Assembly (NCBI GenBank): GCA_035691865.1
Contig: DASSIM010000023.1
Span: forward strand, 223,200-287,199
Direction of reading: 5' to 3'
DNA length: 64,000 bases
Source of the DNA: Nitrosopolaris sp035691865
GTDB lineage: Archaea; Thermoproteota; Nitrososphaeria; Nitrososphaerales; Nitrososphaeraceae
Shown: positions 28,385 to 37,681 of the stretch, one piece after another
Numbering within the stretch: the stretch's first letter is position 1
Layout: each line of letters begins with the position of its first letter
Translations under genes and position numbers: made by a program
Notes under the pieces: model-generated
Told to the model about the DNA's origin: nothing
Databases searched by the model: none
Seen by the model: only the letters and a program-made list of their open reading frames with translations

Positions 28385-29371
28385 CTACACAGGATAGATG
28401 AAGCACGATACGTAATGGTTGTCTTCCTCTCCACCTAAAGGTGGATCACTTTTGCAAATATCCATAGAATAAATACATCTGTTAATGAATCTACAACCGG
28501 TATGAGGTCTGTCTCTTCTCTCTACCTGCTTAATCCGGATGATCTTTTCCTTTTCCAAATTCTGTGGTTCAGGTTCCGAAATTGCATCTAACAATGCCTG
28601 TGCGTATGGGTGAAGCGGATTCATTAAGACTTGTTCGATTGGTCCTGATTCAACTATCTTCCCAGCATACATAATCCCGATCTCATCACCAATATATCTT
28701 GCAGTAGATAGATCGTGCGTGATGTATAGGAATGAAAGTTTGAGCTTATCTTTCAAATCTTTCAGCAACTCAAGTATTTCGGCCCTAACAGAAACATCAA
28801 GCATAGAGACGGGCTCATCGGCCAAAATTAGCTTTGGTTTGAGAACGAGAGATCTAGCGATAGATACTCTCTGTCTCTGACCTCCCGAAAGCATATTTGG
28901 AAATTTTTCAGCGATGTCGGTGGCAGGTTCTAATCGTACCTCCTCCAGAGATCCTAATACGTCCTCAATTCTTTCTTGTTTTGATTTGTTCTTATTATGA
29001 ATATTCAAAGGCTCCATGATTATATCTACTACTCTCATCCGAGGATCGAGGGAGGTATAAGGATCTTGATGTATCATCTGCACACTTGCGCGAAACTGCT
29101 TCAATTCGTTACGCTCATATTTTGTAATGTCTACTCCGTCAAAAATTATCGATCCGCTATCAGGATCAACCGCACGTAGAATAATCTTCGCTAAAGTAGT
29201 TTTACCGGATCCTGACTCTCCAGCAACGACAAAAGCTTTTCCCTTCTCTATTGTTAAACTTACGCCATCTACAGCTCTGACATAAGACTGGTTGTTCTTG
29301 CGGAGCATTTCCTTGATACTTTTCCTAACAGGAAAATACTTCTTGACATTGTCTAGCTGGAGAATATTCAC
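28385..29371 (-). CDS. Oligopeptide/dipeptide ABC transporter ATPase (OppF/DppF type)
   Basis: Walker A GESGSGKTT, signature LSGGQRQRVS, Walker B LILADEP, then the oligopeptide-type C-terminal extension with a Cys motif (CRFINRCIYSMDIC). A GTG at 29371 gives the family start (VNILQLDNVKKYFPV); the open frame extends 28 codons further but those residues are unlike the family. No permease, binding protein or OppD gene is adjacent, so the partners are elsewhere or the gene is solitary. Confidence 0.88.
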   Translation of the reverse strand: MNILQLDNVKKYFPVRKSIKEMLRKNNQSYVRAVDGVSLTIEKGKAFVVAGESGSGKTTLAKIILRAVDPDSGSIIFDGVDITKYERNELKQFRASVQMIHQDPYTSLDPRMRVVDIIMEPLNIHNKNKSKQERIEDVLGSLEEVRLEPATDIAEKFPNMLSGGQRQRVSIARSLVLKPKLILADEPVSMLDVSVRAEILELLKDLKDKLKLSFLYITHDLSTARYIGDEIGIMYAGKIVESGPIEQVLMNPLHPYAQALLDAISEPEPQNLEKEKIIRIKQVERRDRPHTGCRFINRCIYSMDICKSDPPLGGEEDNHYVSCFIYPV

Positions 29372-29471
29372 AACATTCTTGATATGTTTAATAATATAAC
29401 AATTTTGAAGGCAATGCGATTTGCATCTGATTAAGTAATAATTATATAAGTACATCGAATCTCCAAGCCAT

Positions 29472-30422
29472 GTGCATATTACTGGAAAGGTTCTGGTTTG
29501 TGATCCTATAGATAATGTTGGCCTCTCTACATTAAAAAAAGCAGGAATGAGTGTGGACTATTGTCCTCATATCGAGACAAATGAACTCATTTCTCGGGTA
29601 AAAGACTATGAAGTCATCATAGTCAGAAGCAGAACAAAAATTAGCCGAGAAGTTCTAGACTCAGCATTTAATGCAAAAATTATTGCACGTGTAGGCGTTG
29701 GCCTAGATAATATAGATGTTGATAGTGCCAAAGTGAAAGGCATACGTGTGATCAACGCGTCCGAGGCAGCGATTAATGCAGTGGCCGAACTGGTTATAGG
29801 CAACATGATATCTCTCGCTCGGAGCATTACACTAGCAGACAGTGAACTAAAGAAGGGGAATTGGATAAAGAAAACTTTAATGGGCATAGAATTAAAGGGA
29901 AAGTATCTGGGGCTTATCGGTGTAGGAAACATAGGTCGGAATGTAGGACGTATTGCGCGAGGGCTTCGAATGAACGTCATTGGATATGACACTTTTCCTA
30001 TAAATCAAGATTATGTCAAAGAAGTAGGATTGATTAAAACTGATCTTAACACGTTGGTAGAAAGCGCTGATTTTATTTCCTGTCATGTACCCCTAACATC
30101 TGAAACGAGACACATGCTAAATGCAGAACTCTTGGCAAAGATGAAATCAACAACATACGTCATTAACACCTCGCGTGGTGGGGTCATCGATGAAAATGCG
30201 TTATACCAATCTTTAAAGACCAATAGAATTGCAGGCGCGGCATTAGATGTGTTTGAGATCGAACCCCCAACGAATAGATTACTTATGGAGCTGTCAAATG
30301 TGATATGTACACCTCATATAGGCTCACAGACCAAAGAGTCACAGGAACTTGCGTCTACAGTCATTGCGGAAAAGGTGATACGGATCATGTATGAAAACAA
30401 ATCTGGTTCAATGAATACTTAG
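29472..30422 (+). CDS. serA: D-3-phosphoglycerate dehydrogenase / 2-hydroxyacid dehydrogenase
   Basis: NAD-dependent enzyme, likely the first step of serine synthesis. NAD-binding GVGNIGRNVGRIARG, then NTSRGGVIDE, and catalytic His in TPHIGSQT. Length 316 corresponds to the short form without an ACT domain, so regulation by serine is not expected. GTG start. Diverges from the ABC ATPase gene. Another 2-hydroxyacid specificity cannot be excluded. Confidence 0.85.
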   Translation: MHITGKVLVCDPIDNVGLSTLKKAGMSVDYCPHIETNELISRVKDYEVIIVRSRTKISREVLDSAFNAKIIARVGVGLDNIDVDSAKVKGIRVINASEAAINAVAELVIGNMISLARSITLADSELKKGNWIKKTLMGIELKGKYLGLIGVGNIGRNVGRIARGLRMNVIGYDTFPINQDYVKEVGLIKTDLNTLVESADFISCHVPLTSETRHMLNAELLAKMKSTTYVINTSRGGVIDENALYQSLKTNRIAGAALDVFEIEPPTNRLLMELSNVICTPHIGSQTKESQELASTVIAEKVIRIMYENKSGSMNT

Positions 30423-30582
30423 TCGGTAAATTCGACGGTTAGGTTTTAAGCTGCATATCATATCTCAAATGGTGTAATGTGCGTTTCACTTATCAAAATT
30501 TAATCTGTAAAACGAGGGATGTCGAACCATGAATTCTTCTTGTATACAGATATTAAGGGTCATCGAATCATGTATAAACAAT

Positions 30583-31050
30583 ATGCGTGGCTACATGGCT
30601 GCAACATGGCTCAAAATGTGGAAGCTTAATACCGACGAGTTAAAGTCCAAAGCAATTACTTGGAGAACGGAGCATGCTATACAAAGAATCGAAAGACCGA
30701 GTAGGCTGGATCGAGCGCGGAAATTGGGATACAAAGCAAAACAGGGTATCATTTTGGTTCGGGCAAGAGTAGGCAGGGGAGGTATGAGGAAGCAAAGACC
30801 GGTTTCAGGCAGAAGACCAAAGCACCTTGGAGTTGTACACATCAAACAAGGAATAAGTATGCAGCGTGTTGCCGAACGAAGAGTTCTCAAAAGCTTCCCA
30901 AACATGGAGAGTCTAGGGTCTTACTACCTTCACAAAGATGGCCGTTACTTTTGGTACGAAGTGATACTTGCAGACCCTTATCATCCATCTATTTCCAACG
31001 ATAAAGAAATGCGCCGAAGACTTAAGGCGTTTGCAAAAATCGATCGTTGA
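30583..31050 (+). CDS. rpl15e: 50S ribosomal protein L15e
   Basis: Archaeal/eukaryotic large-subunit protein L15e, very basic. Shows RRPKHLGVVHIKQG and the conserved block GRGGMRKQRPVSGRR. The ATG at 30583 (MRGYMAATWLKMW) aligns with the normal family start; an in-frame ATG at 30529 would add 18 non-family residues. Monocistronic. A 32-codon frame starts right after the stop but is not recognisable. Confidence 0.95.
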   Translation: MRGYMAATWLKMWKLNTDELKSKAITWRTEHAIQRIERPSRLDRARKLGYKAKQGIILVRARVGRGGMRKQRPVSGRRPKHLGVVHIKQGISMQRVAERRVLKSFPNMESLGSYYLHKDGRYFWYEVILADPYHPSISNDKEMRRRLKAFAKIDR

Positions 31051-31201
31051 ATGGAAATTAGATCGCGGACTCGCCGTAACGCTCAACACACGTTTACCCT
31101 CCACATACCTTGCAAGGAGTATCGGGCTATGATAGGATGGGATTAGGTTTGTTGAAAGTACCTGCCACCGATAATATAAAAACCGCTGACAAGACCGAAG
31201 T

Positions 31202-31594
31202 TCAAATATGCTCTTTGACTAGCTCTCTCAGAGAACCGATGATTTTGTAAAGTTGCTCTGTACTCGTATCCTTATCTAGTGTGACATAATAAAAGAAAGC
31301 TTCGTTAGGCAACGTTAGGATTTTGACCTTTTCATTCTCAGTCAAAGTATACTCTGTCCTGCCAATAGAATTTTCAAAGGTTCTGCGTAGCTGGTTCCTT
31401 GTCGCTTCAAGAAAGTTCTCATTACGGGCTTCGTCTGGTTTGAATAATGGTACTACCCCTTTACGAAGTTGTCCTCCAATAGTTCGTCCAAACTTGTTCA
31501 TTTTTCCGGCGTAACGTATACTTGGCGACACGGCAAGTATTCTTAGACATTTTTCCTTGTTTTTTTGAGCTTCTTCCTGTATCCTGCTGGTCAT
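31202..31594 (-). CDS. DUF6659-like thaumarchaeal protein
   Basis: About 130 residues, with RYAGKMNKFGRTIGGQLRKG followed by an ETARNQL-like helix, TEYTLTENEKVKILTLP and a final alternating beta/helix segment. The pattern resembles the DUF6659 family that is expanded in Thaumarchaeota, probably of roadblock/profilin-like fold. Assignment is from memory of the family pattern. The ATG at 31594 is preferred over one 33 bases upstream. Confidence 0.65.
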   Translation of the reverse strand: MTSRIQEEAQKNKEKCLRILAVSPSIRYAGKMNKFGRTIGGQLRKGVVPLFKPDEARNENFLEATRNQLRRTFENSIGRTEYTLTENEKVKILTLPNEAFFYYVTLDKDTSTEQLYKIIGSLRELVKEHI

Positions 31595-31728
31595 ATGAAT
31601 GAGCACCAAATTAAGCCATAAATACATACTGATAAATGGTAGAGAAATAAAGTTCGCTGTGCCAAATATTATTAGCCATGTTTAAGTCACAAAGGTAATA
31701 AAGGGACCAACAAAAAAAAATGTTTACC

Positions 31729-31741
31729 TTTTATATATATA
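31729..31741 (+). promoter_or_regulatory. TATA box of the sugar nucleotidyltransferase gene
   Basis: A long TTTATATATATAT run lies 52-64 bases upstream of the ATG at 31793. It predicts a transcript start near 31765 and a leader of about 28 bases. Confidence 0.5.
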
Positions 31742-31792
31742 TGTCCCATTGATGAACCACAGGTAGTAGAGGGCGGCGTTATACCAATATAC

Positions 31793-32575
31793 ATGAAAGC
31801 AGTAATTTTAGCCGGTGGCCTAGGGACAAGATTACAACCATACACATTCTTCATTCCTAAACCGATGTTGCCTCTAGGTAACAAGCCGCTCCTTGAGCAC
31901 ATAATTGATTGGGTTACAAGTGGTAGTACTCATGGCAATAATAATAGCAATAGCAATCACAGAGGTAAAATTGACCATATTATTCTCTGCGTGAGTTACC
32001 TTCATAGGGCAATTGAAGATTATTTTGAAGATGGTCGTAGATTCGGTATCAAGATAGACTATGCCAGGTCAGATAGACCTCTAGCGACCGCAGGACAATT
32101 AAAGACAGCAGAGAAGTTCTTAGATGAAACCTTCGTTTGTGTCTACGGAGATGCGGTTTACGCATTTGAACTTGATAAGATGATACGTGAACATAAGGAT
32201 TCTAAGGCATTTATTTCAATGGCACTGCTCTCATATAAAACAAATTTGAGGTATGGGTTCATTGATATCAATGATGGGATAGAAGGAACAGGTGAAAAAC
32301 AAGGAGAAAAGCAAAGAAACCGAGTTATCAGCTGGAGAGAAAAACCAGAGGTGAGGGGGTTGATTAACATCGGTTGTTATGTGATGGAGCCGGGATTTCT
32401 CAAACTTGTACCGAAGTCAAGCGCCTTCGGAATGGACGATGCAGTAAGAAAAGCTCTTGAACAAAATAGACTTGTAAATGGGTTTAAAATAGATTCAGGA
32501 TTTATTGACATAGGAGATAAGAAATCATATCTTGAGGCGTACAAAAAATATGTTAAGAAGCTAGGGAAGATATAG
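31793..32575 (+). CDS. Sugar-1-phosphate nucleotidyltransferase
   Basis: Makes an NDP-sugar for glycan or glycolipid synthesis. The N-terminal motif MKAVILAGGLGTRLQPYT and KPMLPLGNKP are classic. VYGDAV supplies the metal Asp. A Ser/Asn/His-rich insertion (STHGNNNSNSNH) follows the first helix and is unusual. No left-handed beta-helix acyltransferase domain follows, in contrast to GlmU-type enzymes. Sugar specificity cannot be told from sequence. Confidence 0.9.
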   Translation: MKAVILAGGLGTRLQPYTFFIPKPMLPLGNKPLLEHIIDWVTSGSTHGNNNSNSNHRGKIDHIILCVSYLHRAIEDYFEDGRRFGIKIDYARSDRPLATAGQLKTAEKFLDETFVCVYGDAVYAFELDKMIREHKDSKAFISMALLSYKTNLRYGFIDINDGIEGTGEKQGEKQRNRVISWREKPEVRGLINIGCYVMEPGFLKLVPKSSAFGMDDAVRKALEQNRLVNGFKIDSGFIDIGDKKSYLEAYKKYVKKLGKI

Positions 32576-32782
32576 ACACATAGACTGGAACTAATACTAA
32601 TCTAACGAAGCAAAAAGCAACTTAACGGAGCTGTGGCAATAGGGAAAATATCAAAAATGGTTCTCATAAGGTGTATGAACTCAAAAGGATGCGACATCCA
32701 CCTGTGCTTGTAGCGTAGTGCGCTGCTGCAATAATATCAATAATGATAAAAGATCGATCGAACTAAGGCGCGAGTACTTGGC

Positions 32783-33370
32783 TTATTTGAGTTCATATAG
32801 TGCAATGGATAATTTAAATACAATGTTTTCACTGGTCTTTTCAGCTATAGGTATTATGTACTTTTGAGTTTCTTCTTTATATCGCAGGGTCTTATTCTTA
32901 TGAATAGCATTTTTTAGAGCTCTAACATTCTCAAGCCTATCTGCCAGGATCAAATATCGAATAAGAACAGAACTTTTTGCGATATTGTAGAAGTATTCGT
33001 CCAGTGTTTTTTCTCTTTCTTCATTTCCCATTATTGGCATTGCAACAAGATGAACCATATCATATATGACCTCACCAAACTCGGTCTTCAATTCACCATT
33101 ACCTTTGAGTGTAGTATCGTGAAGAAGAGCCGCACATACAAGGTCTACATTATATATACGCAGCTCTTCCGTAATAACTAGAGCCACCTTCAACGGATGA
33201 TTGATATATGGTTCGACCTTGTTTTCATCTCTAAACTCTCCGACATGAGTCTTGAGAGCAATTCCAAATGCTCTAGTGATTTTGATAAGATCATCGGTCG
33301 AACTCTCAAAAGGTTTTATCAAGCGCACAAATCCCCGTTTAGTAAAGTCGGTGAGATTCGATTTCATCAT
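32783..33370 (-). CDS. Stand-alone HD protein of RelA/SpoT hydrolase type
   Basis: 195 residues resembling the HD half of RelA/SpoT or MESH1-like hydrolases. YINHPLKVA (H58) and ALLHDTT (H84, D85) give the metal site. There is no synthetase or TGS domain. The natural substrate in archaea is not established; (p)ppGpp, NADPH or another phosphate ester are possible. It stands alone with long flanks. Confidence 0.78.
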   Translation of the reverse strand: MMKSNLTDFTKRGFVRLIKPFESSTDDLIKITRAFGIALKTHVGEFRDENKVEPYINHPLKVALVITEELRIYNVDLVCAALLHDTTLKGNGELKTEFGEVIYDMVHLVAMPIMGNEEREKTLDEYFYNIAKSSVLIRYLILADRLENVRALKNAIHKNKTLRYKEETQKYIIPIAEKTSENIVFKLSIALYELK

Positions 33371-33572
33371 ATCCGTCCAAAGAGCCTAATGCGTATATAT
33401 CGTGCTTTGACTAAAAGTATTGTATGATTTGCCATAAATTATTCGAATTTCAGATATCGGTTCAAGAGATAGACTGAGGATTGCATAACATAATTGGTTC
33501 CCGAGGGAATGTCTACCTATTAGTTTCATTTTAATCTAGAGACAGACCGTAGCCCGCATCTTATTAATTGCA

Positions 33573-33974
33573 TCAGTCTAGCGACGCGGGACTAGCGTTC
33601 GAATTGTCGTCGTTTTCCTCAGATGGAGATACTGTCGAGGTTGTTATAGTCTCATCCTCATCGTGCTCGTCCACGGTTGAACCGAAGGCTCTGACCTCTT
33701 GAGTTTCATAAATTTTCGTCACGGGTCCTAATGATGGTTGCGTGCTCTCTATTCCAACCGGTCGCTCCTTACGTGTGACAGTTCTATTACCCTGGGTGGA
33801 TTTCTTTGGCCGTCGGGAAATTTTTTTTGTACGCGCGGCACTAGTACCCCTAGTGTTCGGTCTCCTTGTACTTCGTACTTTAGATACCTTCCTCTTCGGA
33901 GTGGCTTTAGACCTCTTACTTGATATTGTCTGTTTTCCCCTCTTTTTTCCCTTGGGTTTCGTTTTAGTTGCCAT
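33573..33974 (-). CDS. Disordered protein with basic N-terminal and acidic C-terminal half
   Basis: The first 75 residues are dominated by Lys, Arg, Ser and Thr with no hydrophobic core (KPKGKKRGKQ, KRKVSKVRSTRR). The last 35 are rich in Asp, Glu and Ser (DEHDEDET). It resembles histone-H1-like or nucleic-acid-condensing tails. Function inferred only from composition. Confidence 0.6.
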   Translation of the reverse strand: MATKTKPKGKKRGKQTISSKRSKATPKRKVSKVRSTRRPNTRGTSAARTKKISRRPKKSTQGNRTVTRKERPVGIESTQPSLGPVTKIYETQEVRAFGSTVDEHDEDETITTSTVSPSEENDDNSNASPASLD

Positions 33975-34604
33975 ATAATTACCAGTAGATAATACAAAGA
34001 TAAATACTTATTAAATTTTAAACCTTCTCTACAAGTAAATTATTATGATTTGACATTCTGACTAAATAGGATGCTGTGAGCTTATACAAGATAGCGGGCG
34101 GCGCAACATGGAACCATCATCCATGAATCACATTTTTGGGGATATTTTTCACAACATCTTTGTAGAGAAGCCACTGTCTATTCCAGGACTGGATAAAAAA
34201 AGTAGTGTAGCAGTTATCGAGTATAGCTCACTGGATTACTGGATTATGTTATATTCGTAGCCGGAGACCAATTCAGTTAGCAGCAGTCAAAAACAAGAGC
34301 GCGTTATGTGGCATTTTTGAGGGAATTAGTGAATTAGATGGGGCTCAGAATTTGAAAAATTCTATATTTTCTATTTGTCAAAAGTGAAATGCCGCAATTT
34401 CGAAGTCGATTCGTTCCTCTAACTATATGAGTCTACTAATTTGGTATATCATTTTTTTCCAGTTACGTTTATCTGTAGACAAATAGTCAATTATCTCCTC
34501 CAAGCACCAAATGTCAAATGACAACTAGTCGTTCCGTTACATGTGTTATGAACTGGAATCAGACACAATATTTGTCCCTCTGTAGGCTCAGCTTGATCTA
34601 ATGT
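33975..34604 (+). other. Sparse region with one possible short frame
   Basis: Mostly AT-rich and non-coding. A frame at 34108-34260 (plus strand, ATG start, 50 codons, MEPSSMNHIFGDIFHNIF then VEKPLSIPGLDKK) looks protein-like, but no family is recognised. It could be a small gene or a remnant. Confidence 0.3.
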
Positions 34605-34631
34605 TTGAATTTCGAGGAGGAAGGGGCAAAT

Positions 34632-34811
34632 GTGGAAGTCACATCAGCTAGGATTCAGGGCGAGGACAAAATTGCGTTATTTGGTGCACTAGGTTCAGAT
34701 TTTATATTAAATAGACATTTCGAGACCTTAAGAAGAGATGGGATCATAACCAATCTTATTCAATTTGCTAAGGAATCTTCTTCGGGTCAGGCATATATCA
34801 TCGTTGATTAG
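34632..34811 (+). CDS. Hypothetical small protein, about 59 aa
   Basis: Frame beginning GTG (MEVTSARIQGEDKIALFG) with a GGAGG ribosome-binding site at about 34615-34620 that fits this start. A TTG at 34605 would add nine residues. Pattern of short strands and helices; no family recognised. Confidence 0.5.
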   Translation: MEVTSARIQGEDKIALFGALGSDFILNRHFETLRRDGIITNLIQFAKESSSGQAYIIVD

Positions 34812-35008
34812 TATGGTAGAAATTGTGTAATTACATTCGAACAGACAAAGGACACATAGGCTGACAAAATGGTTTAGACCAAAAACATGTTAAATTCACA
34901 TGTAACCGTAATTGACCAGCCAATATTTCAGTCAGCAGCATTCTAGAAAATAACAGTTAGGGTACCTTAATCTCTAAAGAAATAAGTAATCCTGCTACGC
35001 TTTTGAGG

Positions 35009-35635
35009 ATGTTGGACAGTAGTGGCTATTATGCAATTCTAGGTGTTTCTGAGCAGGCCACATATCCTGAGCTGAAGAGGGCGTATAGACGTTTGGCAAG
35101 AAAGTACCATCCTGACAGAAACAATTCCTCTCATGCCGAAGGTATGATCAAAAAAATCAATGCTGCATTCGAAATCCTTTCCGACGATGATAAGAAGCGC
35201 AAGTATGATAAGGCAAACTACGAATTGGAATTGGAAAAAGAAGAGATCCGCTTTACCATGCAGCAAGTTTCGGAATCAAATGGCATTTACTCACATTACG
35301 AGAACACTAGTAGGAATCATGATCCCTCTGATAAACGAGACGATCACAAAAAGAGATATACCCAAATGCAATCAACAGCAACAACCCTTTTGGATACTCC
35401 GAAAGGTCGATTACAAATAACTATTGAACCTTCACTTTGCTTGGCATTTGGCAGTTGTGAAACTCTTGCGCCTAGGGTGTTCGTTTTAGAGAAGAACAAG
35501 AGAATAAATCCAAAGGTACGAGTAGAGTCTGAGACTGCGGCAACATTCGAATCAATACTGGCCGCAGCCCAAACTTGCCCTACAAAAGCAATAAAAATTG
35601 TAGATAGATATACTGGCGAACAAATTTATCCATAA
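35009..35635 (+). CDS. DnaJ-ferredoxin fusion protein
   Basis: An N-terminal J domain (YYAILGVSEQ, HPD at 34-36) stimulates DnaK. A charged linker then leads to a C-terminal single-cluster ferredoxin domain with CLAFGSC and TCPTKAI. Three cluster Cys are visible (CX5C plus CP), which suggests a 3Fe-4S or an incomplete 4Fe-4S site. DnaJ-Fer proteins are known in Thaumarchaeota and green plants, and transfer from the plant lineage has been proposed. A TTG at 35003 is an alternative start. Confidence 0.9.
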   Translation: MLDSSGYYAILGVSEQATYPELKRAYRRLARKYHPDRNNSSHAEGMIKKINAAFEILSDDDKKRKYDKANYELELEKEEIRFTMQQVSESNGIYSHYENTSRNHDPSDKRDDHKKRYTQMQSTATTLLDTPKGRLQITIEPSLCLAFGSCETLAPRVFVLEKNKRINPKVRVESETAATFESILAAAQTCPTKAIKIVDRYTGEQIYP

Positions 35636-35854
35636 TTTAAGGCATAATACTAAAGGCTAGTATTGAATGTTGTTTCTCGGAAAAATAAAAGTGGTCTGAC
35701 GAAGTCTTTGTCAGAGCTCCACGTGCCCTTGACCATTCGTCAGTTTTCCGATATGAGATGTTCTAGTTGTTCATGACTGATTCAATCTAATTTTCTGTAT
35801 TTTGCCCCAACAGATCTTCTAAACTCACTAAGTTCATCGAGGTTAGACTAGAGT

Positions 35855-36265
35855 TTATTTCGGTTCTTTAATGGAGCCTGCTACGTTTGCTATGAATAGT
35901 GATTCAAAATAGTCTCCTTCCATAAAATGTTCTAAGAAAAGCATCTCCTGCACCAACGGTGTTCGTCAATTTGATCCTATCCATTTACCGATATTGATAT
36001 TGATGTGATTTCACCATTTTTTCCAAAAATACAACCCCCTCTCCTCTGGTTATTGTTACTTGCATCTTTTTATTCTTGGTAGGCGTTCGACACGCCGCAT
36101 GGGATCGGATTTAGCCGACAGCAACGAGCATTCAGCCGGATTTAGGACCAGATAATTAACATACCTCATAGTTTCCACAATATTTTCTACTCCAATTGAA
36201 GATAGCATTCTTGGAGCCCTAAAGTCTTGATGATCTGGATACTGACTTCGCATTAGCTTGCTCAC
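35855..36265 (-). pseudogene. Decayed PfkB-family carbohydrate kinase
   Basis: Pieces of one kinase in order, in different frames: VNYLVLNPAECSLLSA (mid-domain motif) ending at 36056; then QVTITRGEGVVFLE; a stop; then LTNTVGAGDAFLRTF, the PfkB signature with the catalytic Asp in GAGD, near 35940-35975; and after another shift YFESLFIANVAGSIKEPK to 35857. At least three disruptions. The N-terminal third is not found upstream. Confidence 0.75.
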
Positions 36266-36849
36266 TTGAGATCATTAGTGCTTAGCTTACTATGTATGAA
36301 GGAACTTACTGGTTCTGTTTGACGTTCAGACGAAAACGGTCTCATGATGTTCAGTTGTCGGCAGTACTTGATTATATTTGAACTAGCATTAAATAAATCA
36401 ATTTGGGTTCGAAAAAAATTCTAATTCTCACAATTCCATACTACGGGTCGAAACTTTGTCGCGATACCAAAACCTTAGCATTAGGTGACACCTGTAACCG
36501 CGAGGATACCGATGTCCTGTGACGGAAATTTAGAAGACTACTCAGACTAGGACACCTGTGAGACCTATGACCATACCCATAATTTAGGTCTTTTTTTAAT
36601 TTTTTATTCGCGATTAAAAGACTTCCGATTCTTCCTCTGTTGATATCTCTAATAGTTTCAAAAATGAAAGGTCTCACTACATCAACAGTCCGACGCAAGA
36701 ATAGAATTTAAAACTCTATATCGGGCCATACTAACTACGAGTTGTATAATAGATAAAATTTCCGTGTTAAATATAAATCAAGAATAATACTCCTATTTTT
36801 AATTAACAGCACTTCAAATTCTGTATTGTTTACAGTAGCGCATATTAGA
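36266..36849 (+). other. No convincing gene
   Basis: Region upstream of the PfkB remnant. A minus-strand frame at 36441-36698 is open but irregular, with an Arg/Ser-rich second half. I cannot connect it to the missing kinase N-terminus. Confidence 0.3.
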
Positions 36850-37026
36850 CTATAAACGAACACCAGCAGAATACCAATTTCCACGGGGTGCCTCTTCAAG
36901 CACTACTATCACCTCTTTTTTCTGGACTTTCAGTATCCTAGTTACATCTTCAGTAATTGCTTCAGCAAGACGGTCCTTTTCTATTTGTGATCTACCACCG
37001 AACATTGACACTGTAACTATTGGCAT
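36850..37026 (-). CDS. 4-oxalocrotonate tautomerase-like protein
   Basis: A 58-residue gene. The sequence starts MPIVTVSMFGGRSQIEKDRL with Pro as second residue, the catalytic N-terminal Pro of 4-OT enzymes after Met removal, and continues through a helix to KKEVIVVLEEAPRGNWYSAG, matching the family's second strand and beta-hairpin. Length fits the 60-residue subfamily. Substrate unknown. Confidence 0.88.
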   Translation of the reverse strand: MPIVTVSMFGGRSQIEKDRLAEAITEDVTRILKVQKKEVIVVLEEAPRGNWYSAGVRL

Positions 37027-37300
37027 ATTGATGAGGTAACTATGAAAAGCGATGAATAAGACCTTTTCTAAGTGTCTCTCCGAAAAGGTTTGGAAGCATC
37101 CGGTCTTGCATATACAATATCGGGTAAGGGTTAAACATCCGAGCCGGCGTTATCGAATGCCTCGGTTTTTACTTTCGGACAATCTCTTTCTTTGGGTTTA
37201 GAAGTATAAAACATGTCCAAGTACGTTTCATCAATCATGCCTTCATTGGCTCGAACTTTCAGAAGAAAAGCTTTAGTATTACATCTTTTTATAGCACAAC

Positions 37301-37648
37301 ATGAAACGCGTAGAAGCTATTATCAGTAACGAGAAGGTTTTAGAATTAAATGAAGCGTTGAAAAAGGCCGGAGTAGGCGGTTGCACGATTTTTGAATCAA
37401 GAGGCCGGGGCAAAGGTGCAAAGCCTGTGGTAGAAAGTAGTAGGGGGACAGCAAGGTATGTCTCTGAATTTTCAGTTAGAGCCAACGTACTCACGGTTGT
37501 TGAAGATTCCGAAGTCGAAAAAGTGGTGAACACGATACTAAACACAGTGAGCACAGGTTCGGCTGGGGATGGCAAAATCTTCATATCACCTGTCACAGAT
37601 GCAGTTGACGTAGGATCAAAAAAACATGGAGAATCTGCTATACATTGA
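37301..37648 (+). CDS. glnB: PII nitrogen-regulatory protein
   Basis: Trimeric PII signal protein sensing ATP/ADP and 2-oxoglutarate. MKRVEAIISNEKVLELNEAL at the start, T-loop GRGKGAKPVVESSRG, and GDGKIFISPV in the C-terminal half are typical. The uridylylated Tyr of enteric PII is absent. No amt transporter gene is adjacent. A TTTAGTAT box at 37272-37279 is placed for a leaderless transcript at the ATG. Confidence 0.93.
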   Translation: MKRVEAIISNEKVLELNEALKKAGVGGCTIFESRGRGKGAKPVVESSRGTARYVSEFSVRANVLTVVEDSEVEKVVNTILNTVSTGSAGDGKIFISPVTDAVDVGSKKHGESAIH

Positions 37649-37681
37649 GATCCGTGCTACGTCTACACAATAACTATCATA

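Noticed and set aside
31051..31149. 32-codon frame immediately after rpl15e
   Set aside because: Starts right after the stop but has no recognisable pattern and is very short.
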